Shown here in pieces: positions 6,850 to 13,356 of a DNA stretch of 16,576 nt (position 1 is the first letter of the stretch; each line of letters opens with the position of its first letter). This DNA comes from Actinomycetota bacterium. GTDB taxonomy: Bacteria; Actinomycetota; Actinomycetes; Streptosporangiales; Streptosporangiaceae. The translations under genes were made by a program, and so were the position numbers. The notes beneath the pieces were generated by a model. The model saw only the letters and a list, made by a program, of their open reading frames with translations. It was not told where the DNA came from and searched no databases. Where the stretch lies: positions 1-16,576 of the forward strand of contig QGUZ01000095.1 in assembly GCA_003242605.1 (NCBI GenBank). The letters are read 5' to 3'.

Positions 6850-7290
6850 ATGCTGCTGACGACCATCGACCCGTTCGTCCAGGAGTTCGAGCGCCAGTTC
6901 GACCGGCTGACCCGCCAGGCCTTCGGCTGGCTGAACGACGAGGCCCGGGTCATGCCGATGGACGGCATCCGGCGCGATGACGACGTGCTGCTTCGCTTCG
7001 ACCTGCCCGGCATCGACCCCGAGTCGATCGAGGTCACCGTCGACCGCGGCGTGCTGAGCGTCACCGCCCGCCGCGACGAGGAGTTCGCCGACGACGTGCG
7101 GCCGTTCGTCCGCGAGCGCGTGATGGGCGAGTTCACCCGCCGCATCTACCTGCCGGAGCACCTCGACGCGGACCACATCGAGGCCGCGTACGCCAACGGC
7201 GTGCTGACCGTGCGCATCCCGGTCGTGGAGAAGGCGCGGCCGCGGAAGATCGAGATCCGGAAGGCCGACGCGAAGGCGATCGGCGCCTGA
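6850..7290 (+). CDS. Small heat-shock protein, Hsp20/alpha-crystallin family
   Basis: Small heat-shock proteins are ATP-independent holdases that bind unfolding proteins in the cytosol as large oligomers. The 146-residue product has a short N-terminal arm (FERQFDRLTRQAFGWLN), an alpha-crystallin domain from about residue 35 to 132 (MDGIRRDDDVLLRFDLPGIDPESIEV, then the conserved end AYANGVLTVRIPV with its A-x-x-x-G-V-L motif) and a short basic tail. The start is ATG 6850, with AAGGGGG at 6834-6840; GTG at 6844 or 6820 would have poorer spacing. The A/T-rich promoter with inverted repeats suggests stress control. The MerR/HspR-like gene 220 bases downstream on the same strand is a likely regulator by position. 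Confidence 0.93.
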   Translation: MLLTTIDPFVQEFERQFDRLTRQAFGWLNDEARVMPMDGIRRDDDVLLRFDLPGIDPESIEVTVDRGVLSVTARRDEEFADDVRPFVRERVMGEFTRRIYLPEHLDADHIEAAYANGVLTVRIPVVEKARPRKIEIRKADAKAIGA

Positions 7291-7303
7291 CGGAGGACGA
7301 GAG

Positions 7304-7340
7304 GCAGGGGTGGGCCGGTGCGTGCACCGGCCCTTCCTGC
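7304..7340 (+). terminator. Terminator hairpin after hsp20
   Basis: GGGCCGGTG (7312-7320) and CACCGGCCC (7325-7333) form a perfect 9-bp stem with loop CGTG. Flanking GCAGG (7304-7308) and CCTGC (7336-7340) can extend it. It starts 14 bases past the hsp20 stop and would separate hsp20 from the MerR-like gene. Confidence 0.65.
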
Positions 7341-7510
7341 GTTAGGGCAGGTTTCGCGGCACATTCCGGCGCCGTCTCCGGGTACGGAACCGGCGGGCCG
7401 TACGGCGGGCCGGGTCACCGGGGCGTGCCGGCGTACGGCCGGAGCACCTCCGCGCCCGGGGACGGGCCACCGCACAATGGATTCCCGTCCGGGAGGAGAG
7501 GGGAGGATCG

Positions 7511-7852
7511 ATGTCCCGGCTGCCGATCGACGACGAACACGCCCCGCTGTATTCCCTGGGCCAGGTGGCCGCCATGCTCAACGTCCAGCAGGCGTTCCTG
7601 CGCCGGCTCGACGAGCACCGCGTCGTCTGCCCGCAGCGGTCGCCGGGCGGGCAGCGCCGCTACTCCCGCCGCGACATCACCCTGGTCCAGTACGTCACCG
7701 AGCTCGCCTCCGAGGGCATGACCCTCGTCGCGATCCGGCGCATCCTCGAGCTCGAGGAGGAGCTGCGCAACCTGCGCCGCGAACTCGAGGAGGCGCGCAG
7801 CCGCCTCGCGCAGCTGGAGGGCGGCGGCGAGCGGCCCGCCGAGGCGCGGTAG
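7511..7852 (+). CDS. MerR-family regulator, HspR-like
   Basis: The 113-residue protein has the MerR winged helix-turn-helix (SLGQVAAMLNVQQAFLRRLDEH, then PQRSPGGQRRYSRRDI) and a C-terminal leucine/glutamate coiled coil (about 75-105, RRILELEEELRNLRRELEEA) for dimerisation. The GGQRRYS and RRILELE pieces resemble HspR, the repressor of the dnaK and clpB genes in actinobacteria, but the recognition helix VQQAFLRRLDEH differs from the HspR pattern PQTLRLYE. I therefore call it HspR-like, not HspR. No ligand-binding domain is present. The ribosome binding site GGAGGAGAGGGGAGG is unusually strong, just upstream of ATG 7511. Its place after hsp20 suggests control of hsp20, which is inference. Confidence 0.85.
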   Translation: MSRLPIDDEHAPLYSLGQVAAMLNVQQAFLRRLDEHRVVCPQRSPGGQRRYSRRDITLVQYVTELASEGMTLVAIRRILELEEELRNLRRELEEARSRLAQLEGGGERPAEAR

Positions 7853-7872
7853 CGCCGCCTCCGCTTCCGCCT

Positions 7873-7897
7873 CCGCGCCGAGGACGCGTCGGCGCGG
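7873..7897 (+). terminator. Terminator hairpin after the MerR-like gene
   Basis: CCGCGCCGA (7873-7881) pairs perfectly with TCGGCGCGG (7889-7897) around a 7-base loop, starting 20 bases past the stop codon. No T run follows. Confidence 0.6.
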
Positions 7898-7937
7898 CGG
7901 GGCGCGAACGCCGTTTCCGCTCCTCCGAAACACCCTT

Positions 7938-7954
7938 CCGTTCGCCCGGAACGG
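7938..7954 (+). repeat. Second hairpin in the MerR-EthD spacer
   Basis: CCGTTC (7938-7943) and GAACGG (7949-7954) form a 6-bp stem; CACCC (7931-7935) and GGGTG (7953-7957) offer an alternative outer pairing. GTTTC (7913-7917) and GAAAC (7927-7931) lie just before it. The area is relatively A/T-rich and could be the promoter or operator of the EthD-like gene. Confidence 0.3.
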
Positions 7955-8026
7955 GTGTCATCGTCGGTGCATCATGGCGGCGCCCGGCTCCGTGGGCGCG
8001 CCGCCGGCACGATGCGGAGGATCGAC

Positions 8027-8338
8027 GTGGCCTACCAGATGACCGTGCTCTACAACCACCCGGAGGACCCGGAGGCGTTCGACGCCCACTACGACAGCGT
8101 CCACGCCCCGCTCGCGGCCAAGCTTCCCGGCCTGCGCGGCTACACCGTGGTCCGCCCGGTCGCCCGCGGGGACGAGCGGCCGCCGTACCACCTGATCGCC
8201 ACCCTCACCTTCGACGACGAGGCCTCCGCCAAGGCCGCCCTGGCGAGCGAGGAGGGCAGGAAGGCCGTCGCCGACCTCGCCAACTTCGCCCAGGCGGGGG
8301 CGATCACCCTGGTCGGCCCGGTGACCACCGTGGTCTGA
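8027..8338 (+). CDS. EthD-family protein (dimeric alpha+beta barrel)
   Basis: The 103-residue protein matches the EthD family: MTVLYNHPEDPEAFDAHYDSVHAPLAAKLPGL, with the conserved H-x-x-H-style region, then HLIATLTFDDEASAKAALASEEG and a C-terminal strand. EthD was named from the ethyl tert-butyl ether degradation cluster of Rhodococcus, where it is needed but its reaction is unknown. Most members are small, soluble dimers of the ferredoxin-like fold. The start is GTG 8027, since GGAGG at 8016-8020 gives ideal spacing; the ATG at 8012 has no ribosome binding site. No degradation genes are nearby, so its substrate is open. Confidence 0.87.
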   Translation: MAYQMTVLYNHPEDPEAFDAHYDSVHAPLAAKLPGLRGYTVVRPVARGDERPPYHLIATLTFDDEASAKAALASEEGRKAVADLANFAQAGAITLVGPVTTVV

Positions 8339-8565
8339 GCCCGCCCCGCGGACGCGCCGCCCCGGCGTCCGGTCTGTGTCCGGCCCCCATGCCCGGCTCC
8401 AGGTCCGGCCTCACGTCCGGCACGTCACCCGGCGGGCGCGCCGCGGCATCGGCCGTACGCCCGCCGTGGGTGTCCCGTACCGGACAGGCGAGTGCCCCGC
8501 GGAGGTCGGCCGCCTGTGCGAGGATCGGGAATCGGGTGGCGGCGCCGGTGGGAAGGGAGAGGAGG
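8339..8565 (+). repeat. Spacer with four GTCCGG copies
   Basis: GTCCGG occurs at 8367, 8378, 8403 and 8415, four times in 54 bases, in a spacer with no supported gene. Two CCGTAC words follow at about 8454 and 8475. The end of the spacer holds the purine-rich AGGGAGAGGAG that is the ribosome binding site of the methyltransferase gene. The repeats may be chance in G+C-rich DNA or degenerate regulator sites. Confidence 0.35.
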
Positions 8566-9633
8566 GTGACGGCCGGAGCGGTGGACAGGGCCGGGCACGG
8601 GGTGGACCTGCTGCCCGTCGCGGCACGGGTGGCCGCGTTTCCGCGGCTGCGCTACATGGGGTCCAAGCATCGGCTCGCGCCCCGGCTCGCCGCGGTGTTC
8701 GCCGAGATCGGCGGGCGGACCGCGCTCGACGCCTTCTCCGGCAGCGGCGTGGTCGCCTACACGCTCAAGGCGCTCGGCTACCAGGTGACCGCCAACGACT
8801 TCCTGTGCTTCCCGGGCGTGATCGCCCGGGCGACCGTGGCGAACCAGTCGGAGATCCTCACCCCGGAGGAGATCGACCGGATCTGCGGCCCGGCCGCCGA
8901 CGACCGCGACTTCATCCGGCGCACCTTCGACGGGCTCTACTTCACCGACCGCGACCGCGAGTTCCTCGACTCGGCCTGGTCCCACATCGACCGGCTGCAC
9001 GGCGCGAAGCGGGCGCTCGCCATCTCCGCCCTCGTGCTCGCCGCGGCCCGCAAGCAGCCGCGCGGGGTGTTCACCGTGACCGGGGCCCGGTACGACGACG
9101 GGCGCCGCGACCTGCGGCTGTCGCTGCGCGACCACTTCCGGGAGCGGGCGGCCGAGTACAACGCGGCCGTGTTCGACAGCGGCCGCCGGTGCCGGTCGCT
9201 CACCGGGGACGTGTTCGACCTCGACGCCGAGCCGTACGACCTCGTCTACCTCGACCCGCCGTACGCGCCGCCGCGCGACGACAACTGCTACATCAAGCGC
9301 TACCACTTCCTCGAAGGGCTCGCCACGTACTGGCGCGGCCAGAAGATCATGGAGGGCACGCGGACGAAGAAGCTGGAGAAGCGGTACACGCCGTTCTCCT
9401 ATCCGCGTACGGCCGCGGACGCGCTGCGCCGCACCTTCGAGAAGTTCCGTGACTCGGTGATCGTGCTCTCCTACTCGTCGAACGCGGTGCCCGACGCCGA
9501 GACGATCGCGGCCCTGCTCCGCGAGGTGAAGTCCGACGTCGAGGTGCGGGCGATCGACCACCGCTACTCGTTCGGCACGCACGCCAACGCGGCGCGGCGC
9601 AAGGTCCGCGAGTACCTGTTCATCGCGCGCTGA
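8566..9633 (+). CDS. DNA adenine methyltransferase, D12 class (Dam-like)
   Basis: The 355-residue product is an N6-adenine DNA methyltransferase of the D12 (alpha, Dam-like) class. It has motif X as RYMGSKHRLAPRL (residues 29-41), the S-adenosylmethionine motif I DAFSGSGVV starting at Asp55, a long target-recognition segment, and catalytic motif IV DPPY at residues 230-233, followed by PPRDDNCYIKRYHF. The C terminus (SYSSNAVPDAETI and EYLFIAR) is also typical. The start is GTG 8566 behind AGGGAGAGGAG; the open frame far upstream is non-coding. No restriction endonuclease, specificity subunit or phage gene is adjacent, so it looks like an orphan methyltransferase. The target site cannot be read from the sequence. 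Confidence 0.9.
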   Translation: MTAGAVDRAGHGVDLLPVAARVAAFPRLRYMGSKHRLAPRLAAVFAEIGGRTALDAFSGSGVVAYTLKALGYQVTANDFLCFPGVIARATVANQSEILTPEEIDRICGPAADDRDFIRRTFDGLYFTDRDREFLDSAWSHIDRLHGAKRALAISALVLAAARKQPRGVFTVTGARYDDGRRDLRLSLRDHFRERAAEYNAAVFDSGRRCRSLTGDVFDLDAEPYDLVYLDPPYAPPRDDNCYIKRYHFLEGLATYWRGQKIMEGTRTKKLEKRYTPFSYPRTAADALRRTFEKFRDSVIVLSYSSNAVPDAETIAALLREVKSDVEVRAIDHRYSFGTHANAARRKVREYLFIAR

Positions 9634-9634
9634 C

Positions 9635-9655
9635 GCACGGCCCGCCCGCCCGTGC
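9635..9655 (+). terminator. Candidate terminator after the methyltransferase
   Basis: GCACGG (9635-9640) and CCGTGC (9650-9655) form a 6-bp stem with a 9-base loop right after the stop codon, followed by TCTC. Confidence 0.45.
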
Positions 9656-9691
9656 TCTCATGGAAGGGGAGGCGAGCGACCGGGAGGGGCC

Positions 9692-10555
9692 ATGCAGGGG
9701 TATCGGGCCGGCGAGGCGTTGTGCGTGCGGCCGCCGGGCGCGCTCGCCGACCGGCTCGGCGGCTGCGTGGGCTACCAGGACCGGATCGGCTTTCCGGTAC
9801 GGCGGCGCGAGATCCCCTGCAGCCGGGTGACGGTGATCGTGGCGCTGGGCGACCCGGTCGAGGTGGTGCGCGCCCCGGACGGGGCCGCGGGCGGGACGTT
9901 GACCTGCTTCGTCGCCGGGGTGCGCGACCGCATGGCGGTGACCGGGGTGCGCGGGATCCAGCGGGGCGTGCAGCTGTCGCTCGGCCCGGCGCGGGCCCAC
10001 GCGATCCTTGGGCTGCCCATGCACGAGCTCGGCAACACGATGGTGGACCTCGCGGCGGTGCTCGGCCGGGACGGCGCGCTGCTGCCGGAACGGCTCGCCG
10101 AGGCGCCGACCTGGCGGGCGCGCTTCGAGATCCTCGCCGCGTTCCTCGAACGGCGGCTCGCCGACGGGCCCGCGCCCGACCCCGGGGTGGAGCGGGCGCT
10201 GCGCTGGCTCGCCGCCTCCGGCGGGGACGTCCGGATCGGGGAGCTCGCCGACCGGCTCGGCTGGACCAGGCGGCACCTGGCCCGGCGGTTCCGCGAGCAG
10301 GTGGGGCTGAGCCCGAAGACGGTCGCGCGCGTGCTGCGGTTCGAGCGGATGACCGACCTGCTCGCCGACGGCGCGCCGCCCACCGCCGGCCTCGCCGTCG
10401 CCGCGGGGTACGCGGACCAGGCCCACCTGTGCCGGGAGATCCGGGAGTTCGCGCGGTGCACCCCGGGCGAGTACGCCGCCTCGCTCCGGCGGACCGCCCC
10501 CGACCTGCCGGTGATGTCCCATTTGTTCAATAGCGCGGAGGGCGGGCCCGGATAG
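9692..10555 (+). CDS. AraC-family transcriptional regulator
   Basis: The 287-residue protein has an N-terminal beta-rich domain of the kind found in AraC regulators with a DUF6597-like sensing region (CVRPPGALADRLGGCVGYQD onward). The C-terminal double helix-turn-helix starts near residue 178: IGELADRLGWTRRHLARRFREQVGLSP is the first reading helix region, and VAAGYADQAHLCREIREFARCTPGEY the second, ending in the family's P-x-E-Y signature. It binds DNA as a regulator in the cytosol; its ligand is not visible. The start is ATG 9692, with GGGAGGGG just upstream. It lies 51 bases before the F420-type oxidoreductase on the same strand, a possible target or operon partner. Confidence 0.9.
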   Translation: MQGYRAGEALCVRPPGALADRLGGCVGYQDRIGFPVRRREIPCSRVTVIVALGDPVEVVRAPDGAAGGTLTCFVAGVRDRMAVTGVRGIQRGVQLSLGPARAHAILGLPMHELGNTMVDLAAVLGRDGALLPERLAEAPTWRARFEILAAFLERRLADGPAPDPGVERALRWLAASGGDVRIGELADRLGWTRRHLARRFREQVGLSPKTVARVLRFERMTDLLADGAPPTAGLAVAAGYADQAHLCREIREFARCTPGEYAASLRRTAPDLPVMSHLFNSAEGGPG

Positions 10556-10558
10556 CGT

Positions 10559-10576
10559 CCCCGCAGACAGACGGGG
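10559..10576 (+). terminator. Weak hairpin between AraC-type regulator and oxidoreductase
   Basis: CCCCG (10559-10563) and CGGGG (10572-10576) form a 5-bp stem with loop CAGACAGA directly after the regulator stop codon. It may attenuate read-through into the next gene. Confidence 0.3.
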
Positions 10577-10606
10577 GAAGCAGCTGGGGGAAACGGAGGG
10601 CGAGAG

Positions 10607-11095
10607 ATGGCGTTGTCGCCCGCGTCCGTCAAGCGGTGGATGTACCGGAACAACCGGCCGAACCGGCTCGCGCGGTTCCTCAACCGGCTCACCGCCGCCT
10701 ACTTCGGCGGCGGGGTGCTGTCGTCGCCGCGCTGGACGATCCTGGAGGTGCGCGGCCGCCGCACCGGCCGCGTCATCGCGGCGCCCGTGGTGCTCGCCGA
10801 CCACGAGGGCGGCCACTACCTGGTGTCGATGCTCGGCGAGGACGTCAACTGGGTGCGCAACGTTCGGGCCGCCGGGGGACGGGCGGTGCTGCGCCGCCGG
10901 GAACGCCGTGCCGTACGGCTGGTGGAGGTCCCGGTGGGGGAGCGCGCGCCCATCCTGCGGCGGTACCTCGACCTCGCGCCCGGGGCCCGCCCGCACTTCC
11001 CCGTGCCGCGGCGGGCCCCGCTGAGCGAGTTCGAGCGCATCGCCGGGCGCTACCCGGTGTTCCGGGTGCTGCCGGACGACGGCCGTGACGGCTAG
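10607..11095 (+). CDS. Deazaflavin (F420)-dependent nitroreductase-family protein, DDN/DUF385-like
   Basis: The 162-residue protein fits the split-barrel FDOR-A family that includes mycobacterial Ddn, which uses reduced coenzyme F420 to reduce nitroimidazoles and quinones. Family marks are LEVRGRRTGRVIAAPVVL, a strand-turn HYLVSMLGEDVNWVRNVRAAGG that contains the conserved W-x-x-N, and a closing FPV...FERIAGRYPVFRV. The substrate is unknown. The start is ATG 10607, with GGAGGGCGAGAG immediately upstream. Its stop codon shares the palindrome CTAG (11092-11095) with the stop codon of the convergent binding-protein gene, so the two genes overlap by four bases with no terminator between them. Confidence 0.88.
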   Translation: MALSPASVKRWMYRNNRPNRLARFLNRLTAAYFGGGVLSSPRWTILEVRGRRTGRVIAAPVVLADHEGGHYLVSMLGEDVNWVRNVRAAGGRAVLRRRERRAVRLVEVPVGERAPILRRYLDLAPGARPHFPVPRRAPLSEFERIAGRYPVFRVLPDDGRDG

Positions 11096-12129
11096 CTCAC
11101 CTTCTTGGCGTTCTCGATCGCCTCGGCGAGCTGCTCGAGGAGCGGGGCGACGCCCGCGTACGAGTGCCGCGGCACGGTGTCCCACGGGATGACCTGGCCC
11201 GCCTTAACCGCGGGAAGCTTGGTCCAGGTCGGCTTGTCCTTGAGGTCGTCGGGCTGGAGCGTGAACGTGCGGTTGTCCAGCATGATCACGTCGGCCGCGT
11301 ACTTGTCGGCGTTCTCCCAGCTCAGGCTCTCGAAGTAGCCGCCCTCGTCGACCTTCTCCGGCTCGACGATGTTCACGCCGAGCTCGGCGAAGAACATCAG
11401 GTCACTCGTCGTCTTGGGGGAGGAGACGTAGAACAGGTCCGGGCTCGCCGACGTCGCGAGGACCTTGATGTCCGGGTGGTCGGCGGCGGCCTTGCGCAGC
11501 CGCTCGACCGCGGCGTCGAACCGGGCCTTCGCCTCGGTGACCTTGGGGGAGTTCATGTCCGCGCCGAGGGCCTTGGCGAGCTCGGCGTACCGCTCGATCG
11601 GCCGGATCAGGGAGATCTTGCCGGTCTTGATCGCCACGCTCTGGGCGAGCTGGGTGATCTTGTCCTTGCTCTCGTCCGGGACGTACCACAGCGACCCGGG
11701 CTCGAACTCGTGGGTGATGAGCAGGTCCGGACGCAGGTTCGCGTACTTCTCGATGTCGAACTCGCCCCAGGCGTTGCCGAGGATCGTCACCTTGTTCACG
11801 TCGAGCTCGCCCGCCTGCGGCTCCGGCGAGCCGTCCTTGCGCTTGGTCTCGCCGAACACGCCGACGATCTTGTCGCCGAGGCCGTAGTCGGCGAGGGCGC
11901 CCGCCGCGCCGGTGAAGGCGACCAGCCGGGTGGGGGCGGCGTCGAGCTTGACCGTCACGTTGCGGTCGTCGGTGAAGGTCCACGGCCCGGACGAGGCGCT
12001 CCCCGCGTTCGACGCGGCCGTCGTGCCGCTCGAGTCGCCCGCGCCACAGGCCGCCAGAACCAGGCCGAGGGCGGCCACACCGCCCGCGGCCAGCACGCTA
12101 CGCCGGGACAGTCGTCGGGCAAGCGCCAT
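11092..12129 (-). CDS. Iron-siderophore ABC transporter substrate-binding lipoprotein (FecB/FhuD-type)
   Basis: The 345-residue protein is a class III periplasmic-binding-type protein that presents ferric siderophore or a related iron chelate to the permeases. The N terminus carries a twin-arginine motif SRRSVL and a lipobox LVLAAC with Cys28, so it is probably a Tat-exported lipoprotein anchored on the outer face of the membrane. The mature part has the usual start PTRLVAFTGAAGALADYGLG, then DLLITHEFEP and the closing lobe with VIMLDNRTF and a tail LLEQLAEAI. The start is ATG 12129, with GAGAGGG upstream (minus strand). A DtxR/IdeR-like box sits at 12143-12161 right before it, so iron should repress it. 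The ligand is not predictable. Confidence 0.92.
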   Translation of the reverse strand: MALARRLSRRSVLAAGGVAALGLVLAACGAGDSSGTTAASNAGSASSGPWTFTDDRNVTVKLDAAPTRLVAFTGAAGALADYGLGDKIVGVFGETKRKDGSPEPQAGELDVNKVTILGNAWGEFDIEKYANLRPDLLITHEFEPGSLWYVPDESKDKITQLAQSVAIKTGKISLIRPIERYAELAKALGADMNSPKVTEAKARFDAAVERLRKAAADHPDIKVLATSASPDLFYVSSPKTTSDLMFFAELGVNIVEPEKVDEGGYFESLSWENADKYAADVIMLDNRTFTLQPDDLKDKPTWTKLPAVKAGQVIPWDTVPRHSYAGVAPLLEQLAEAIENAKKVS

Positions 12130-12142
12130 GGGAGTGACCCTC

Positions 12143-12161
12143 TCTGGTAAGGCATACCTAA
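12143..12161 (-). promoter_or_regulatory. DtxR/IdeR-like iron box before the binding-protein gene
   Basis: Read on the minus strand, 12161 to 12143 is TTAGGTATGCCTTACCAGA. It matches the IdeR/DmdR consensus TTAGGTTAGSCTAACCTAA at 14 of 19 positions, with both inner half-sites recognisable. It lies 14 bases upstream of the start codon, where an iron-loaded repressor would block the promoter or early transcription. Confidence 0.65.
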
Positions 12162-12175
12162 TAAAGTGGCGCGCT

Positions 12176-12194
12176 TTAGGCTAGCCTAACCTTA
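12176..12194 (+). promoter_or_regulatory. DtxR/IdeR-like iron box before the permease genes
   Basis: TTAGGCTAGCCTAACCTTA matches the IdeR/DmdR consensus TTAGGTTAGSCTAACCTAA at 17 of 19 positions and has a perfect 14-base palindromic core, TTAGGCTAGCCTAA (12176-12189). It is in the divergent promoter region, 62 bases before the permease start, and should give iron repression of the permeases and perhaps of both directions. Confidence 0.85.
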
Positions 12195-12255
12195 TTGCGG
12201 ATCACCATCTGGGGTCCCTGTCCCATAGGCCCCGATTGCACCTGGGGAGGCGCGC

Positions 12256-13311
12256 GTGTCCACCCTCACCTCCTCCGCCGCTGCGGCGGCCGCCCGGACC
12301 GACCGGCGGCCGGCGCGGGCGAGGAAGGCCGTGCTGCGGTCGGCCGGGCTGCTCGGCGCGGCGGCCGTGCTCGTCGCCGTGCTGGTGCTGAGCATCGGGG
12401 TCGGGGCGAAGCCGCTCTCGCCCGGCGAGGTGTGGGCGGGGCTCGTCGACGAGGGCGCCGCGACGTACTCGATCGTCCACGAGATGCGGCTGCCGCGCAC
12501 CCTGCTCGGGCTGCTCGCGGGCGTCGCGCTCGGGCTCGCGGGCGCGGTGATGCAGGCGGTCACCCGCAACCCGCTCGCCGACCCCGGGCTGCTCGGCATC
12601 AACGCGGGCGCCTCGGCCGCGGTGGCCACCGGCACCCTGGTGTTCGGCGTGACGAGCTTCGCCGGCTACGTGTGGTTCGCGCTCATCGGCGCGGCGGTGG
12701 TCTCCGCCCTGGCGTACGCCGTGGGCGGCGGGCGGTCGGCCACCCCGGCCCGGCTCGCGCTCGCCGGGGCCGCGCTCAACGCCACGCTGTACTCGTACGT
12801 GAGCGCGGCGATGCTGCTCGACAGCGGGTCGCTGGAGAGGATGCGGTTCTGGACGGTGGGCTCGCTCGCCGACGCCCAGCACACCACGGTGCTGCGGGTG
12901 CTGCCGTTCATCGCCGCGGGCGTGGTCGTCGCGCTGCTGCTCGCGCCGCCGCTCAACGCGCTCGCGCTCGGCGAGGACTCCGCCCAGGCGCTCGGGGCCC
13001 GGCCCGCGCGCATCCGGACCGCGGCGATCGTGGCGGTGACGCTGCTGTGCGGCGCGGCCACCGCGGCCTGCGGGCCGATCGTGTTCGTGGGGCTCATGAT
13101 GCCGCACCTGGTCCGGCCGTTCACCGGGCCGGACATGCGCTGGCTGCTGCCGTACTGCGCGCTGCTCGCGCCGGTGCTGCTGCTCGTGGCCGACGTGCTC
13201 GGCCGCGTGCTCGCCCGGCCGGGCGAGCTCCAGGTGGGGATCGTGACCGCGGTGCTGGGCGGGCCGTTCTTCCTCTATCTGGTACGGCGGGCCAGGATGG
13301 CCCGGGTGTGA
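12256..13311 (+). CDS. FecCD-family iron-siderophore ABC transporter permease (first)
   Basis: The 351-residue protein is a multi-pass membrane subunit of the BtuC/FecCD family, which forms the channel for ferric siderophores or related ligands. Several hydrophobic helices are visible, first at about residues 28-50. The family blocks RLPRTLLGLLAGVALGLAGA, TRNPLADPGLLGINAGAS and ACGPIVFVGLMMPHLVRPF are present; the last precedes the cytoplasmic loop that docks the ATPase. The start is GTG 12256 with GGGGAGG at 12244-12250. An iron box at 12176-12194 lies upstream. It is followed after 45 bases by the second permease, as expected for a heterodimeric channel. Confidence 0.93.
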   Translation: MSTLTSSAAAAAARTDRRPARARKAVLRSAGLLGAAAVLVAVLVLSIGVGAKPLSPGEVWAGLVDEGAATYSIVHEMRLPRTLLGLLAGVALGLAGAVMQAVTRNPLADPGLLGINAGASAAVATGTLVFGVTSFAGYVWFALIGAAVVSALAYAVGGGRSATPARLALAGAALNATLYSYVSAAMLLDSGSLERMRFWTVGSLADAQHTTVLRVLPFIAAGVVVALLLAPPLNALALGEDSAQALGARPARIRTAAIVAVTLLCGAATAACGPIVFVGLMMPHLVRPFTGPDMRWLLPYCALLAPVLLLVADVLGRVLARPGELQVGIVTAVLGGPFFLYLVRRARMARV

Positions 13312-13356
13312 CCGGGCCGGTCCCCGGTCCGGCGGACGGCCGCCCGATGAGAGCCG

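Noticed and set aside
7318..8565. Long N-terminal extension of the methyltransferase frame, running through hsp20's downstream spacer, the MerR-like gene and the EthD gene
   Set aside because: The extension is low-complexity and lies over two real genes in other frames. A strong ribosome binding site before GTG 8566 and the family alignment set the start there.
7955..10555. A restriction-modification or phage-defence island around the adenine methyltransferase
   Set aside because: The neighbours are an EthD-like protein, an AraC-type regulator and an oxidoreductase. No endonuclease, helicase, ATPase or toxin gene is visible.
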